Source of the DNA: JACMLD01 sp044227095 | GTDB lineage: Bacteria; Bacteroidota; Bacteroidia; Chitinophagales; Chitinophagaceae | DNA: 64,000 nt | Direction: 5' to 3' | NCBI GenBank assembly: GCA_044227095.1 | Contig: JBGAFV010000001.1 | Span: 5,119,734 to 5,183,733, forward strand | Part shown: piece after piece, positions 8,462 through 16,720 of the stretch | Layout: each line of letters opens with the position of its first letter | Position numbering within the stretch: position 1 is the first letter of the stretch | Position numbers and translations under genes: made by a program | Notes under the pieces: model-generated | Told to the model about the DNA's origin: nothing | What the model saw: the letters and a program-made list of their open reading frames with translations, nothing else | The model's database searches: none

Positions 8462-10450
8462 TTATTGATAAAGTTCTGTCTTGTTTAAATCTATACAATA
8501 ATCAGTAATCCACGGCCCGGCCACATCTACATAAAGAATATGCGGCCTGTTCTTTTTATTAATAGTGCCGTCTTTTACCCATTCATCAATAGTATTCGGC
8601 AAATACTTATTGCCTTCAAGAGAATGATCAATAATGCTCTTGTGCTTTCTTACCACATTAGTAAGCAGCATAACACTGTTTACAACGGGGCTTAATTTTT
8701 CGTCTTCAAAATCATTGCATACCATTGGGGCTTCATCAGCGCTTTGCGTTAATTGCCAGTCTAAACGGATAAGATCATTTTTTGCAAGCGCCGCCGAACC
8801 GGCAAAAAACAGTTTCTCTTTTTCAAGCAGTTTTTTAATATCGTTGGTAGCTGCATATTCCCTTCTGAAATTTACAAACGCTTTAGATTTATCGGCAATT
8901 GAGCAGGAACTGAAAAGCTTATCATTATTATTTTCTGTTTCAAAAGTAATAACCACTTTACCTGCCAATTGGCTAAGTGGTACATCGCCAATAGCAGCAG
9001 CAGTATTACTGTAAATAAATTCTCTTCCTATGCGTGCAGTAAGCGAATCTTTTAAACCGGCAGTAGGTGTTTCCTTCTCGCAAAAGTGACTAAAAGAAAT
9101 CAGTATAATCTCCTGTTTATTTTTTTGCAGGAACCTGCGTATGCCATCAGCAACATCTTTGAGCCTTTCTCCATAACCACCACCTATTGCTTCCTGCATA
9201 CAATCGGAAGCGCAATGTTTTGCGTGCAATTGGTTTTTATATGTTCCGGCCCTTAGATCAAACATTCTTATGCCGGCATTCAATTGCTTTTCAATATTTA
9301 TTTTTTGAGTGAGCGTATTGCATTGATTAATGGTGCCGCTTTGCTGACCGCCAACACCATTCAATATACTCATACCAGCATCGTGTGCACCGGGTATTAC
9401 AATATCCTGCAAAGTTTTTTTACTGGTAAGCGGTTGCAATATTTGTTGCATCCAGCTTGCAGGATTGTAATTAGAAAAATTGCTGAGGTATAAATGTTGA
9501 TCTGTTCCGGGATAAGCGAGTAAAAAATTATTATCATTCACTTTACAAATAGAAACAGGGTACGTCGTTTCAAAAACAGATGGAAGTGATAATCCTCCAA
9601 CTGGTTTTTCTGCATCTTCCGCAGATGCATAATAAATCTTGTTATCGTTTTTACCACCTGTCCAGATATAAAACAACCGGTTAGAATTCCAAACCTGGTA
9701 AATAGCAGGTGCAGCTGTTGTTTTAGCTGTGCCTACAGGCGATGATTTTGTCCATGTTTTGCTTTCAATATTATAATCTGCATAATAGACACTAAGGTCT
9801 TTCCTGTGCCAGCAAAAACGCACATCGTTCTTACCTGTTGTTGCAACAAAAGGATAGTCGGCAGATTTCTCATTGCTTACAGGATTTGCTTCTGCTTCTG
9901 CAAATTGTCCGTTAGCACCAGGCTCCAGCAGGCTAAACAACATTTGATCTTTATCATCAGCATGAGAAGCAATCATCACTTTGCCATTAATGGGTGCAGC
10001 AGTAACACCACCAGATAATTTTACACTGTTTTTAAAATGCACTTCATATACATCGGTTGTATTAAATGCATTTTCGCTGCTGTTGATAATATATTTCAAT
10101 ACACCATCTTTGGAGATCCAGAAAAGATAGATGCGTTTATCCAGCACCCTTAACACTGGCGATGCAGCTGTTTGCTGGTTAGGTATGGCCGTTTCTGTAC
10201 TTACGGTTTCTGTATCGTATTGTTTACCCAGGCAACTGTAATAAACATTTCCACTGCCGGCATCCTTCCAGGTTACAAAATAAACGCCATTAAAATTGGT
10301 GATGTCCATTGCCCTATCTGTTTTTGCATTGGGCAAAAATTTAGCGGGATGGGTAAAGTTGAGGTTTTGGCCATTTGCAATAAAGCCACATAAAAACAAT
10401 AGTGACACTGCAACGGTAACAACTTTTTTACTCAATAAGCAGAAGTTCAT
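8462..10450 (-). CDS. Secreted protein with C-terminal PI-PLC X-like domain
   Basis: A 662-residue protein with a signal peptide (~1-28, ending in NGQ). Residues ~35-330 contain repeated short motifs (GVYFVTWKDAG, KRIYLFWISKDG, DVRFCWHRKD, NRLFYIWTGG) suggesting a beta-propeller-like repeat domain. Residues ~345-650 look like a phosphatidylinositol-specific phospholipase C X domain: VIPGAHDAGMS with catalytic H356, AGIRMFDLRAG (R395, D398), LHAKHC (H409/H412) and EIILISFSHF. The substrate need not be PI, since bacterial members may cleave other phosphodiesters. It is the first gene of the minus-strand block that continues into the SGNH, DUF1553 and DUF1501 genes, and is divergent from the porin-like gene. 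Confidence 0.78.
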   Translation of the reverse strand: MNFCLLSKKVVTVAVSLLFLCGFIANGQNLNFTHPAKFLPNAKTDRAMDITNFNGVYFVTWKDAGSGNVYYSCLGKQYDTETVSTETAIPNQQTAASPVLRVLDKRIYLFWISKDGVLKYIINSSENAFNTTDVYEVHFKNSVKLSGGVTAAPINGKVMIASHADDKDQMLFSLLEPGANGQFAEAEANPVSNEKSADYPFVATTGKNDVRFCWHRKDLSVYYADYNIESKTWTKSSPVGTAKTTAAPAIYQVWNSNRLFYIWTGGKNDNKIYYASAEDAEKPVGGLSLPSVFETTYPVSICKVNDNNFLLAYPGTDQHLYLSNFSNYNPASWMQQILQPLTSKKTLQDIVIPGAHDAGMSILNGVGGQQSGTINQCNTLTQKINIEKQLNAGIRMFDLRAGTYKNQLHAKHCASDCMQEAIGGGYGERLKDVADGIRRFLQKNKQEIILISFSHFCEKETPTAGLKDSLTARIGREFIYSNTAAAIGDVPLSQLAGKVVITFETENNNDKLFSSCSIADKSKAFVNFRREYAATNDIKKLLEKEKLFFAGSAALAKNDLIRLDWQLTQSADEAPMVCNDFEDEKLSPVVNSVMLLTNVVRKHKSIIDHSLEGNKYLPNTIDEWVKDGTINKKNRPHILYVDVAGPWITDYCIDLNKTELYQ

Positions 10451-10540
10451 AGAAAGAAGTTTAATAGCAAAAGAAAAATCAAGTCCGAAAATAATCTTTT
10501 AAAAAAAATATTAAAAAAATATTTATTTTGTTTTAATAGA

Positions 10541-10548
10541 TATTTTTG
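10541..10548 (+). promoter_or_regulatory. Candidate -7 promoter element (TATTTTTG)
   Basis: TATTTTTG matches the Bacteroidota -7 consensus TAnnTTTG in the 196-bp divergent gap before the outer-membrane protein gene. No TTG is seen at the expected -33 spacing, and the 5' leader would be ~95 bases, so the call is weak. Confidence 0.3.
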
Positions 10549-10646
10549 CACTGTCAGCCATTCAATATGCCTGCTATTAGCTACCCAGCTACGATTATTG
10601 CTTATATAAAACTCCCGATAACTTTATTAAAACCAAACCTATCGCT

Positions 10647-12083
10647 ATGCTTAAAATTGTACTCGCTTTATTGTCAGTTTTCTTATTGAGTGCCGCTTCG
10701 GCACAAGACGCAAACTATTGGTCTTCTTCTTTTGGCCCCGGCGGTTTTCTAACACCAGGTGCAGTTATTGCAAGAAACAACGATAGTGGTGTATTGTTTT
10801 ATAACCCGGCCCTGTTGGCGTACAACACTAAAAATGCTGCATCCATCAGCGGAAGCATTTATAATTTTCAGTCTACTAAAATAAAAAATGGTGCAGGCAC
10901 AGGCCTCAACCTCAATTCTACTGCAGAAAGTATAATACCAGGAATTGCTTCCAACACCATTTATCTTAACCTTAAGAACAATCCTATCACTGTAGCCTAT
11001 GCTCTAATTAATGATCCTGTTATCAATTACCAGGCATCTCAAAGAAAAGATGATAAGTTTAATGTACTAAACGATAGCTATAGCCCCGGCCCTGAATATT
11101 TTGTAGGCCAGTATACTTCTTCTAACCAGGTAAGTTCTACTTCGGGCTTGCTTGCTTTTGGAAAAAATGTTTCGTCAAAACTTGCACTTGGTCTTTCATT
11201 TAATGTAAATTTTCGCAAACAGAGTTACCTGCTCGATTACAGATCAAGGGCATTAATCAATAGTGGAAGCCAGTTTGGTCCGCCGGTTGTAAACGTTTCA
11301 GAATTTTACCAGGCACATAATACCAATGCCTCACTTGGCATTAAAGCAGGACTTGCATATGATCTTGCACCAAATCAACATCTAGGCCTTTTAATTTCTG
11401 CGCCGTTTATACATTTATGGAGCAAGGCTGATATACTTTCCGACAACGTGGTTAATAACCTTCAGCTTGTACCCGGAGATACTGTTTACCTGCTTGCAAA
11501 TACCAAACAGACAGGACTAAAATCTAAATGGAAAATGCCTTTAAGCATTGCATTGGGTTATACCTACGATTTTACCGGAGGCCAGCTTTATTTTGCTGCA
11601 GAGTATTTTATGAAAGTGAGCGAATACAATGTTATTACCCCAAGAAATGATTATTTCATAAGGCCAGATACCGCCAATAACGTCTATACTGCTTCGCTAT
11701 TAAAAATGAAAGATGCCCGTAAGGCAATTGTAAATTTTTCTCTTGGTGCAAGTTTTCTTATTAAAGATGCCGTTACCGGTTTTTGTTCTTTACGTACAGA
11801 TTTTAATTATGCAAGTGATGATCTATATAGCAATACAGACGGCTATAAAATAAATACTGCAAACTGGAATTTATACCACGCACAAATTGGTGCAAATTTT
11901 AAGAAAAGAAAATTCAATCTGCGTTCTGGCTTGCTGGTTAGTTATGGCAGCACAAAAAATTACGACCAGGGTATTAATTATGATAATCCTAATGAAGGCA
12001 ACCTTTTGATTGGTGATATTGGCAAAACGAAAGCCACCCGTTTTTCTGTTGGGTTGATGATAGCATATATCCATAACCTCTAG
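10647..12083 (+). CDS. Outer-membrane beta-barrel protein (OmpP1/FadL-like)
   Basis: A 478-residue protein with a cleavable signal (MLKIVLALLSVFLLSAASAQ). After it come YWSSSFGPGGFLTPGAVIARNN and GVLFYNPALLAYN, as in FadL/OmpP1 N-termini, where a hatch region begins the barrel. The remainder alternates polar and aromatic residues as in transmembrane beta strands and ends in an aromatic-containing strand (FSVGLMIAYIHNL). The likely role is uptake of hydrophobic compounds across the outer membrane, but the sequence is divergent and a general porin is possible. It is followed 89 bases later by a lipoprotein gene on the same strand. Confidence 0.65.
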   Translation: MLKIVLALLSVFLLSAASAQDANYWSSSFGPGGFLTPGAVIARNNDSGVLFYNPALLAYNTKNAASISGSIYNFQSTKIKNGAGTGLNLNSTAESIIPGIASNTIYLNLKNNPITVAYALINDPVINYQASQRKDDKFNVLNDSYSPGPEYFVGQYTSSNQVSSTSGLLAFGKNVSSKLALGLSFNVNFRKQSYLLDYRSRALINSGSQFGPPVVNVSEFYQAHNTNASLGIKAGLAYDLAPNQHLGLLISAPFIHLWSKADILSDNVVNNLQLVPGDTVYLLANTKQTGLKSKWKMPLSIALGYTYDFTGGQLYFAAEYFMKVSEYNVITPRNDYFIRPDTANNVYTASLLKMKDARKAIVNFSLGASFLIKDAVTGFCSLRTDFNYASDDLYSNTDGYKINTANWNLYHAQIGANFKKRKFNLRSGLLVSYGSTKNYDQGINYDNPNEGNLLIGDIGKTKATRFSVGLMIAYIHNL

Positions 12084-12172
12084 TCAAAACATAGAATTAA
12101 TTCTACAAAAATTAAAAACAATAATTTCGCCATTCCGAAACCTCATATATTGCACATTCAACCAAAACCCAT

Positions 12173-12817
12173 ATGCACCAACTAAGAAATTTAACCGTTT
12201 TATTGATCACTATTTTTTGTATTTCATCTTGCGGACCTACTATTAAAACAACCGGATCCTGGGTAAACAAAGAAAAACTCAATGGCCCAAAAAAGAGCCA
12301 AATTTTTGTAGTAGCATTAATTCAAAATATTGAAGCCCGTGATGCTATAGAAAATGATATAGCAAATGCTGCTACGGCAAGAAATATCAAAACTGTAAAA
12401 AGCCTTTCTGTTTTTGGCGTATTTGGTACAAAAGAACAACTTCCCACAGAAGAACGCCTGCTTGCTAAAGTAAAAGAAACTGGTTGCGATGCAATCTTCA
12501 CTATATCTGTTGTAGATAAACAAAGCGAAACAAGGTATGTGCCAGGCACTAATACTTATTATGCACCTTATCCAACATATGGTTATTATGGGAGGTTTGG
12601 TGGATACTATGGCTACAGCAGCTCATTTTACAATCCTGGTTATTATACAACTGATAAGACTTATTTTCTTGAGACCAATGTGTATGATGCAAACACACAG
12701 GAAATATTATTCTCCATGCAATCAAAAGCAACAAATCCTTCTAACATAAAAAAATACAGTGCAGCCTATACTGCGCTTGTTGTACAGGAACTAAAGGAAA
12801 GAGGAGTATTGAAGTAA
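12173..12817 (+). CDS. Lipoprotein of unknown function (DUF4136-like), Tyr/Gly-rich centre
   Basis: A 214-residue protein with a lipobox (FCISSCG, Cys ~20). After the lipid anchor comes TTGSWVNKEK, then a compact alpha/beta region (IFVVALIQNIEARDAIENDI...LLAKVKETGCDAIFTISVVD) resembling DUF4136-type outer-membrane lipoproteins. Residues ~125-160 are unusually rich in Tyr, Gly and Pro. The C-terminal part (ILFSMQSKATNPSNIKKYS, VVQELKERGVLK) resumes the domain. It is probably held on the periplasmic face of the outer membrane; no function is known. A strong terminator follows. Confidence 0.65.
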   Translation: MHQLRNLTVLLITIFCISSCGPTIKTTGSWVNKEKLNGPKKSQIFVVALIQNIEARDAIENDIANAATARNIKTVKSLSVFGVFGTKEQLPTEERLLAKVKETGCDAIFTISVVDKQSETRYVPGTNTYYAPYPTYGYYGRFGGYYGYSSSFYNPGYYTTDKTYFLETNVYDANTQEILFSMQSKATNPSNIKKYSAAYTALVVQELKERGVLK

Positions 12818-12844
12818 GCCCCGTTTAACAGAATCCATATTTTT

Positions 12845-12880
12845 AAAAAGGTCAGAATGAAACCTCATTCTGACCTTTTT
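12845..12880. terminator. Bidirectional rho-independent terminator
   Basis: A perfect 16-bp stem (AAAAAGGTCAGAATGA / TCATTCTGACCTTTTT) with a 4-base AACC loop lies between the convergent lipoprotein gene and the arabinofuranosidase gene. A/T runs on both sides allow it to work in both directions. Confidence 0.9.
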
Positions 12881-12899
12881 ATTTTATAGCACCTGCAGG

Positions 12900-14921
12900 T
12901 TATTTTGTTTCTAACTGCAATATAGTAATTGAATAAGGGGGCAATGTTCTTGTAAAGTTTTTACCCAGCCCTTTTAATTTTGAAGTAACGGGTGTAATTT
13001 TTTGCGGTTCTGTAATCGTATTGGTATCCTCAGGTTTATCGGCTTTCATTTGTACCATAGTAGCAACAGGGCTAACTTTTACCACACCAGCCAGGTTTAT
13101 GTTTACAGGTTGTTTATCACCTCCGGCATTTACAAGTTTTAAATAAACAGTACCGGTTTGTTTATTGCGGGTAGCTACATAAAACAATATGGGAATTTGT
13201 TTTGCTTCCATACCTGCTGCGCTGTCTTTCTTTGTAAGCCCCCTTAACCGAGTAGCAATATTTGTTGCTGCAATAGGCACTACTTCATTGCCAAGATAAT
13301 TGCTAAACATCTTTTGTGCATAATAAGGAGGAGAACCATAAGCTGTAAGCGTATTATAACCTATGAGATCAGATTTCCATTGCATGCCACCGGGGTTTAC
13401 ATTTACAAACAGTGGTGCATAACAATGCATCACCACAATATCCGAATTGCGCTCCATGCCCGTCATCCACGCTGCATCACCTAATGCCGAATTAAAATTA
13501 GGCGTTGGTTCACCTTCACGTGTGGCCCACTCTCCTACAAAAATTTTAGGGCCATTGCGATCGTAATTGTCATAATGCGCTGCATCTTCCTGCATTTCCC
13601 ATGCATTGCGGTAATAATGTTCATCAAGCACTTCAAGACTGCGTATTGGCGCTTTCACTCTTTGTCCGAGTGGATCTTTTCCTCCTACGGTAGAAATTAT
13701 TTTTAACTGCGGATATTTAGCTTTTATGGCATCATAAAACTGAATATAACGGCGCTCATAACTTCCAGACATATCAAAGCCATCTTCATTTCCAATCTCT
13801 ACATAACTAAGGCTAAACGGTTTGGGATGACCATCAGCCGCACGTCTTGCTCCCCATTTCGTATTTACATCTCCAATCACATATTCAATTTCTTCCAGTG
13901 CTTCATCAACAAATGGTTTTAGCAATGCACCAGAGTCGAGATAATCCCTGTTCAACGTATAACCTGCAAATACTGCAAGCAATGGTTCCATTTTTAAATC
14001 CTCGCACCATTCAAGAAATTCAAGCAAACCCATTCCATCAGAAGAGCGATAACTCCATGTACCCATGTGACCAGGGCGTTTCTCCAGTCCGCCCAAAGTC
14101 TTTTTCCAATCGAACCGGGTTGAAAACATTTGTCCTTCTAAATAATTACCACCTGGCAAACGAAGAAAAGAAGGTTTCATATCTGCAAGCAACTGCATAA
14201 TATCTGGCCGGTTTCCATTTGCCCTGTCGTTATAGGTAGGCGGAAAAAGTGAAACCAGGTTAAACCAGTATTGGCCTTCATCTGTTGCTGCAATAACAAA
14301 TCTTGTATCTGCTGTTGGCTGTATATTGCTTTCAGTGGTGAGCGTAAATGCATAGCGTTGCCATTCACTGCCAATGCGGTTTATTTTTGCAGTAGCATAA
14401 ACAATTTTGCCGTCATTACTTTCAATGGTTACTGTAAGGGTTTTATCTATACGATCTGATTTTGCATAAAAAGAACCATGATAAGTAGTAGCAGGTTTTA
14501 CTGGTATGCCCCAAAAACCTGCATTGGCAATACCTGTGCGTTTACCAGGATGTTGTACATCCAGCAAAAGGCAAGTAGTGAGTGCTTCATTAATGGGTTG
14601 CTTTGTATCCAGTTTAAGTGAGTCTGTGCTGCCTTCATCTTTTACAACAGACCAATATTCTGGTTTCCTGAGGTTGTCTTTAAAAATACGGTTGCGTATG
14701 AGTTCTCCATACAATCCGCCATCGTAAGAAAAATTAATTTCTTCCGTCATCAGTCCGTATAATTTTGGGCTTACAGCAGCGCCTTGTTTATCCAGTTGCA
14801 ATGTAAGTTTTGCAGGTTGTTGCGCCGTTACTGTATAACATGCAAAAGATAACAGCAGCCCATGTGCAAAGGGGTTGGTAAAGAATGTTTTTGTAAGAAA
14901 TTTAATCTTTGCAAAATGCAT
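12900..14921 (-). CDS. Alpha-L-arabinofuranosidase, GH51 family, secreted
   Basis: A 673-residue protein with an N-terminal hydrophobic export signal (to ~34, ...TVTAQ). Residues ~37-230 form a carbohydrate-binding-like beta domain as in large GH51 enzymes (YGLMTEEINFSYDGGLYGELI). The catalytic barrel carries the acid/base E379 in VEIGNEDGF and the nucleophile E464 in KIFVGEWATREG. A C-terminal beta domain follows. The expected activity is release of terminal L-arabinose from arabinan or arabinoxylan in the periplasm or at the cell surface. It is the second gene after an SGNH esterase (gap 44 bases), a sensible pair for decorated plant polysaccharides. No SusC/SusD pair is seen in the window. 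Confidence 0.9.
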   Translation of the reverse strand: MHFAKIKFLTKTFFTNPFAHGLLLSFACYTVTAQQPAKLTLQLDKQGAAVSPKLYGLMTEEINFSYDGGLYGELIRNRIFKDNLRKPEYWSVVKDEGSTDSLKLDTKQPINEALTTCLLLDVQHPGKRTGIANAGFWGIPVKPATTYHGSFYAKSDRIDKTLTVTIESNDGKIVYATAKINRIGSEWQRYAFTLTTESNIQPTADTRFVIAATDEGQYWFNLVSLFPPTYNDRANGNRPDIMQLLADMKPSFLRLPGGNYLEGQMFSTRFDWKKTLGGLEKRPGHMGTWSYRSSDGMGLLEFLEWCEDLKMEPLLAVFAGYTLNRDYLDSGALLKPFVDEALEEIEYVIGDVNTKWGARRAADGHPKPFSLSYVEIGNEDGFDMSGSYERRYIQFYDAIKAKYPQLKIISTVGGKDPLGQRVKAPIRSLEVLDEHYYRNAWEMQEDAAHYDNYDRNGPKIFVGEWATREGEPTPNFNSALGDAAWMTGMERNSDIVVMHCYAPLFVNVNPGGMQWKSDLIGYNTLTAYGSPPYYAQKMFSNYLGNEVVPIAATNIATRLRGLTKKDSAAGMEAKQIPILFYVATRNKQTGTVYLKLVNAGGDKQPVNINLAGVVKVSPVATMVQMKADKPEDTNTITEPQKITPVTSKLKGLGKNFTRTLPPYSITILQLETK

Positions 14922-14965
14922 GGCAGTTGATGTTTTAGTCCTTATTGAAAAAATATATAAGTGCG

Positions 14966-15904
14966 TTATTGTTGCAATGCAGCAATTTGCTTAGTTATTT
15001 CCGCAGCTTTTAGTTCTGCTTCACTTAGCGGAATACCAGTTTTCATTTCGGGTCTTGTATGGCCTGTTGATGTAAGCCATGCATCTTTCATAAAATTTTG
15101 CCGTTCTGCTACCAGCTTTAGTATAGCTTCCCCATTTTTATAATTGCGCATTGCCGAATTTATATCGGGATACGAAGCTGCAGTTTTCTCTCCCAAATAT
15201 ATCAATAGTTGTTTAGCTATCAGCCAATGCCCTGCTTCACCGGGGTGAACGCCATCATTTGCCAATGCAAATCCATCAATACCAAAAGCGGCATCTATTT
15301 TACGATGGGCATCGATATATTTTTTCATTGCAAAATGTACATCTTCTACTTCCCACTTTGCCATTTTTCGCTGCTGCAATAACCATTCAGCATATTTATC
15401 CATAACTACAGCATATCCTTTGGCACCACCACGTTGCTCATCGTATACAGTTGGCGTAATAAAAATAACTCTTGCACCTGTCTTTACTAATGTATCGTGC
15501 AGCCAGTTCATTCCATTTTTATATTGCTGAAAACGTTCGTTACTAAATGAAAGATAGATACCATCATTGATTCCATAAGAAGCGAAAATAAGATCGGGCT
15601 TAACTGTTGCTAATATCCTGTGCAGCCTTTCATGCAAATCCGGCCGCGGAAATCTTCCGCCTGCATGCCCTGTTTCTGAAAGACCTGAAACAGTTTCGCT
15701 GGGAAGTCCCACATTAATAAACGTAACTGAACTACCGGGATGCAAAACTGTATAGCATGCTTCCATATCTGTAATATAGTTGCCTGCATAAGTAATGCTA
15801 TTGCCTAGAAATAAAATAGTGTGCACCTTATTGCCTAATGGCTGTGCAAAAACAAATAATACAGTAAATAAAAAAACAAGGAGAGAACTCAAATACTTTT
15901 TCAT
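14966..15904 (-). CDS. SGNH/GDSL hydrolase, secreted (probable carbohydrate esterase)
   Basis: The start is put at the ATG at 15904 because it begins a normal signal peptide (MKKYLSSLLVFLFTVLFVFAQ); a longer frame to 15991 only adds a lysine-rich stretch. The 312-residue product has LFLGNSITYAG (catalytic Ser), NVGLPSETVSG (Gly), ASYGINDGIY (Asn) and ANDGVHPGEAGH (Asp/His). It shares a strand with the GH51 gene 44 bases downstream, so deacylation of the same polysaccharide is a reasonable inference. Confidence 0.88.
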   Translation of the reverse strand: MKKYLSSLLVFLFTVLFVFAQPLGNKVHTILFLGNSITYAGNYITDMEACYTVLHPGSSVTFINVGLPSETVSGLSETGHAGGRFPRPDLHERLHRILATVKPDLIFASYGINDGIYLSFSNERFQQYKNGMNWLHDTLVKTGARVIFITPTVYDEQRGGAKGYAVVMDKYAEWLLQQRKMAKWEVEDVHFAMKKYIDAHRKIDAAFGIDGFALANDGVHPGEAGHWLIAKQLLIYLGEKTAASYPDINSAMRNYKNGEAILKLVAERQNFMKDAWLTSTGHTRPEMKTGIPLSEAELKAAEITKQIAALQQ

Positions 15905-15993
15905 TGATGCAATAAGGATTACTGCTAAAGATAAATCAATGAAAGCTGATAGAACCTTTTTTATTATTTTTTTGAAAATAATTTCTTTCAAAT

Positions 15994-16026
15994 AAAAAAC
16001 CAGGTAAATGAATACCGGGCTTTTTT
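15994..16026 (-). terminator. Rho-independent terminator (for the DUF2383 gene)
   Basis: An A-run, a stem around GGTA/TACC with CC/GG closing pairs, and a T-run form a hairpin about 50 bases downstream of the minus-strand DUF2383 stop. The symmetric A/T runs mean it could also act on the plus strand. Confidence 0.65.
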
Positions 16027-16077
16027 CATAGTGGGAAATAACCCTGCAAATTTTTCCCAGATTATCTTCATCACATT

Positions 16078-16527
16078 TTATTTAGCAGCATCACGCAGGG
16101 CTTTTATTTTATCATGCGAAGCTTTAAGCATGCGCTGTTGTGCTTCCAGCATGGTTCGTATATAACCAGGCAAATCTTCCTGCAACGCATCTTTATAGGC
16201 TTTTTGTGCTGCATCCTCACCGTATTCACAATTGGATAGAACAGCATGCCTGTCATGGCCGGTAAATACTGCTTTTACGTCCATCCATGCACGGTATAAT
16301 TTGCCGCTTGCTGTAGTACCAGCCTCAAACTCGCCACCCAATGCCTGTACTTCTCCAGCTAAATCAATACGTATTTTTCTGCTTTCATCTATCATAGAAG
16401 TAAACAACGCTTTTAAATCGCCTTCGTTTGTTTCTCCCAACGCCCTTTCATAACCAACTATCCTGTCATTGTTTATTTCAACCAAATCATTTAATACTTC
16501 AATGGTTTCTGTTGTTGTTGTTTGCAT
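16078..16527 (-). CDS. PA2169-like four-helix-bundle protein (DUF2383)
   Basis: The start is placed at the ATG at 16527 (MQTTTTETIEVLNDLVEIN), the usual family N-terminus; the frame upstream of it looks non-coding. The 149-residue product is all-helical, with ferritin-like motifs: ETIEVLNDLVEINNDRIVGYERAL, then the AWMDVKAVFTGHD region and SNCEYGEDAAQKAY near residue 105. DUF2383 proteins have a ferritin-like fold, often occur in stress regulons, and have no defined function. It is divergent from the Na+/H+ antiporter gene. Confidence 0.85.
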   Translation of the reverse strand: MQTTTTETIEVLNDLVEINNDRIVGYERALGETNEGDLKALFTSMIDESRKIRIDLAGEVQALGGEFEAGTTASGKLYRAWMDVKAVFTGHDRHAVLSNCEYGEDAAQKAYKDALQEDLPGYIRTMLEAQQRMLKASHDKIKALRDAAK

Positions 16528-16720
16528 AATTATCGTTTTTAGAAAATGAGACAAATTTGTGTGAACGGTATAGCCCAATTAATGTGCCGTATAAAATCTG
16601 CTTTAGAAACACACATGCAGCCTGTAGTTGCGGTTAATATTCCACATAGCGTTGAAATTATTTAACAACAGAATCTTCTTAACTGCAACAATAAAGCCTT
16701 TGTTTCTTAATTTCACATTT

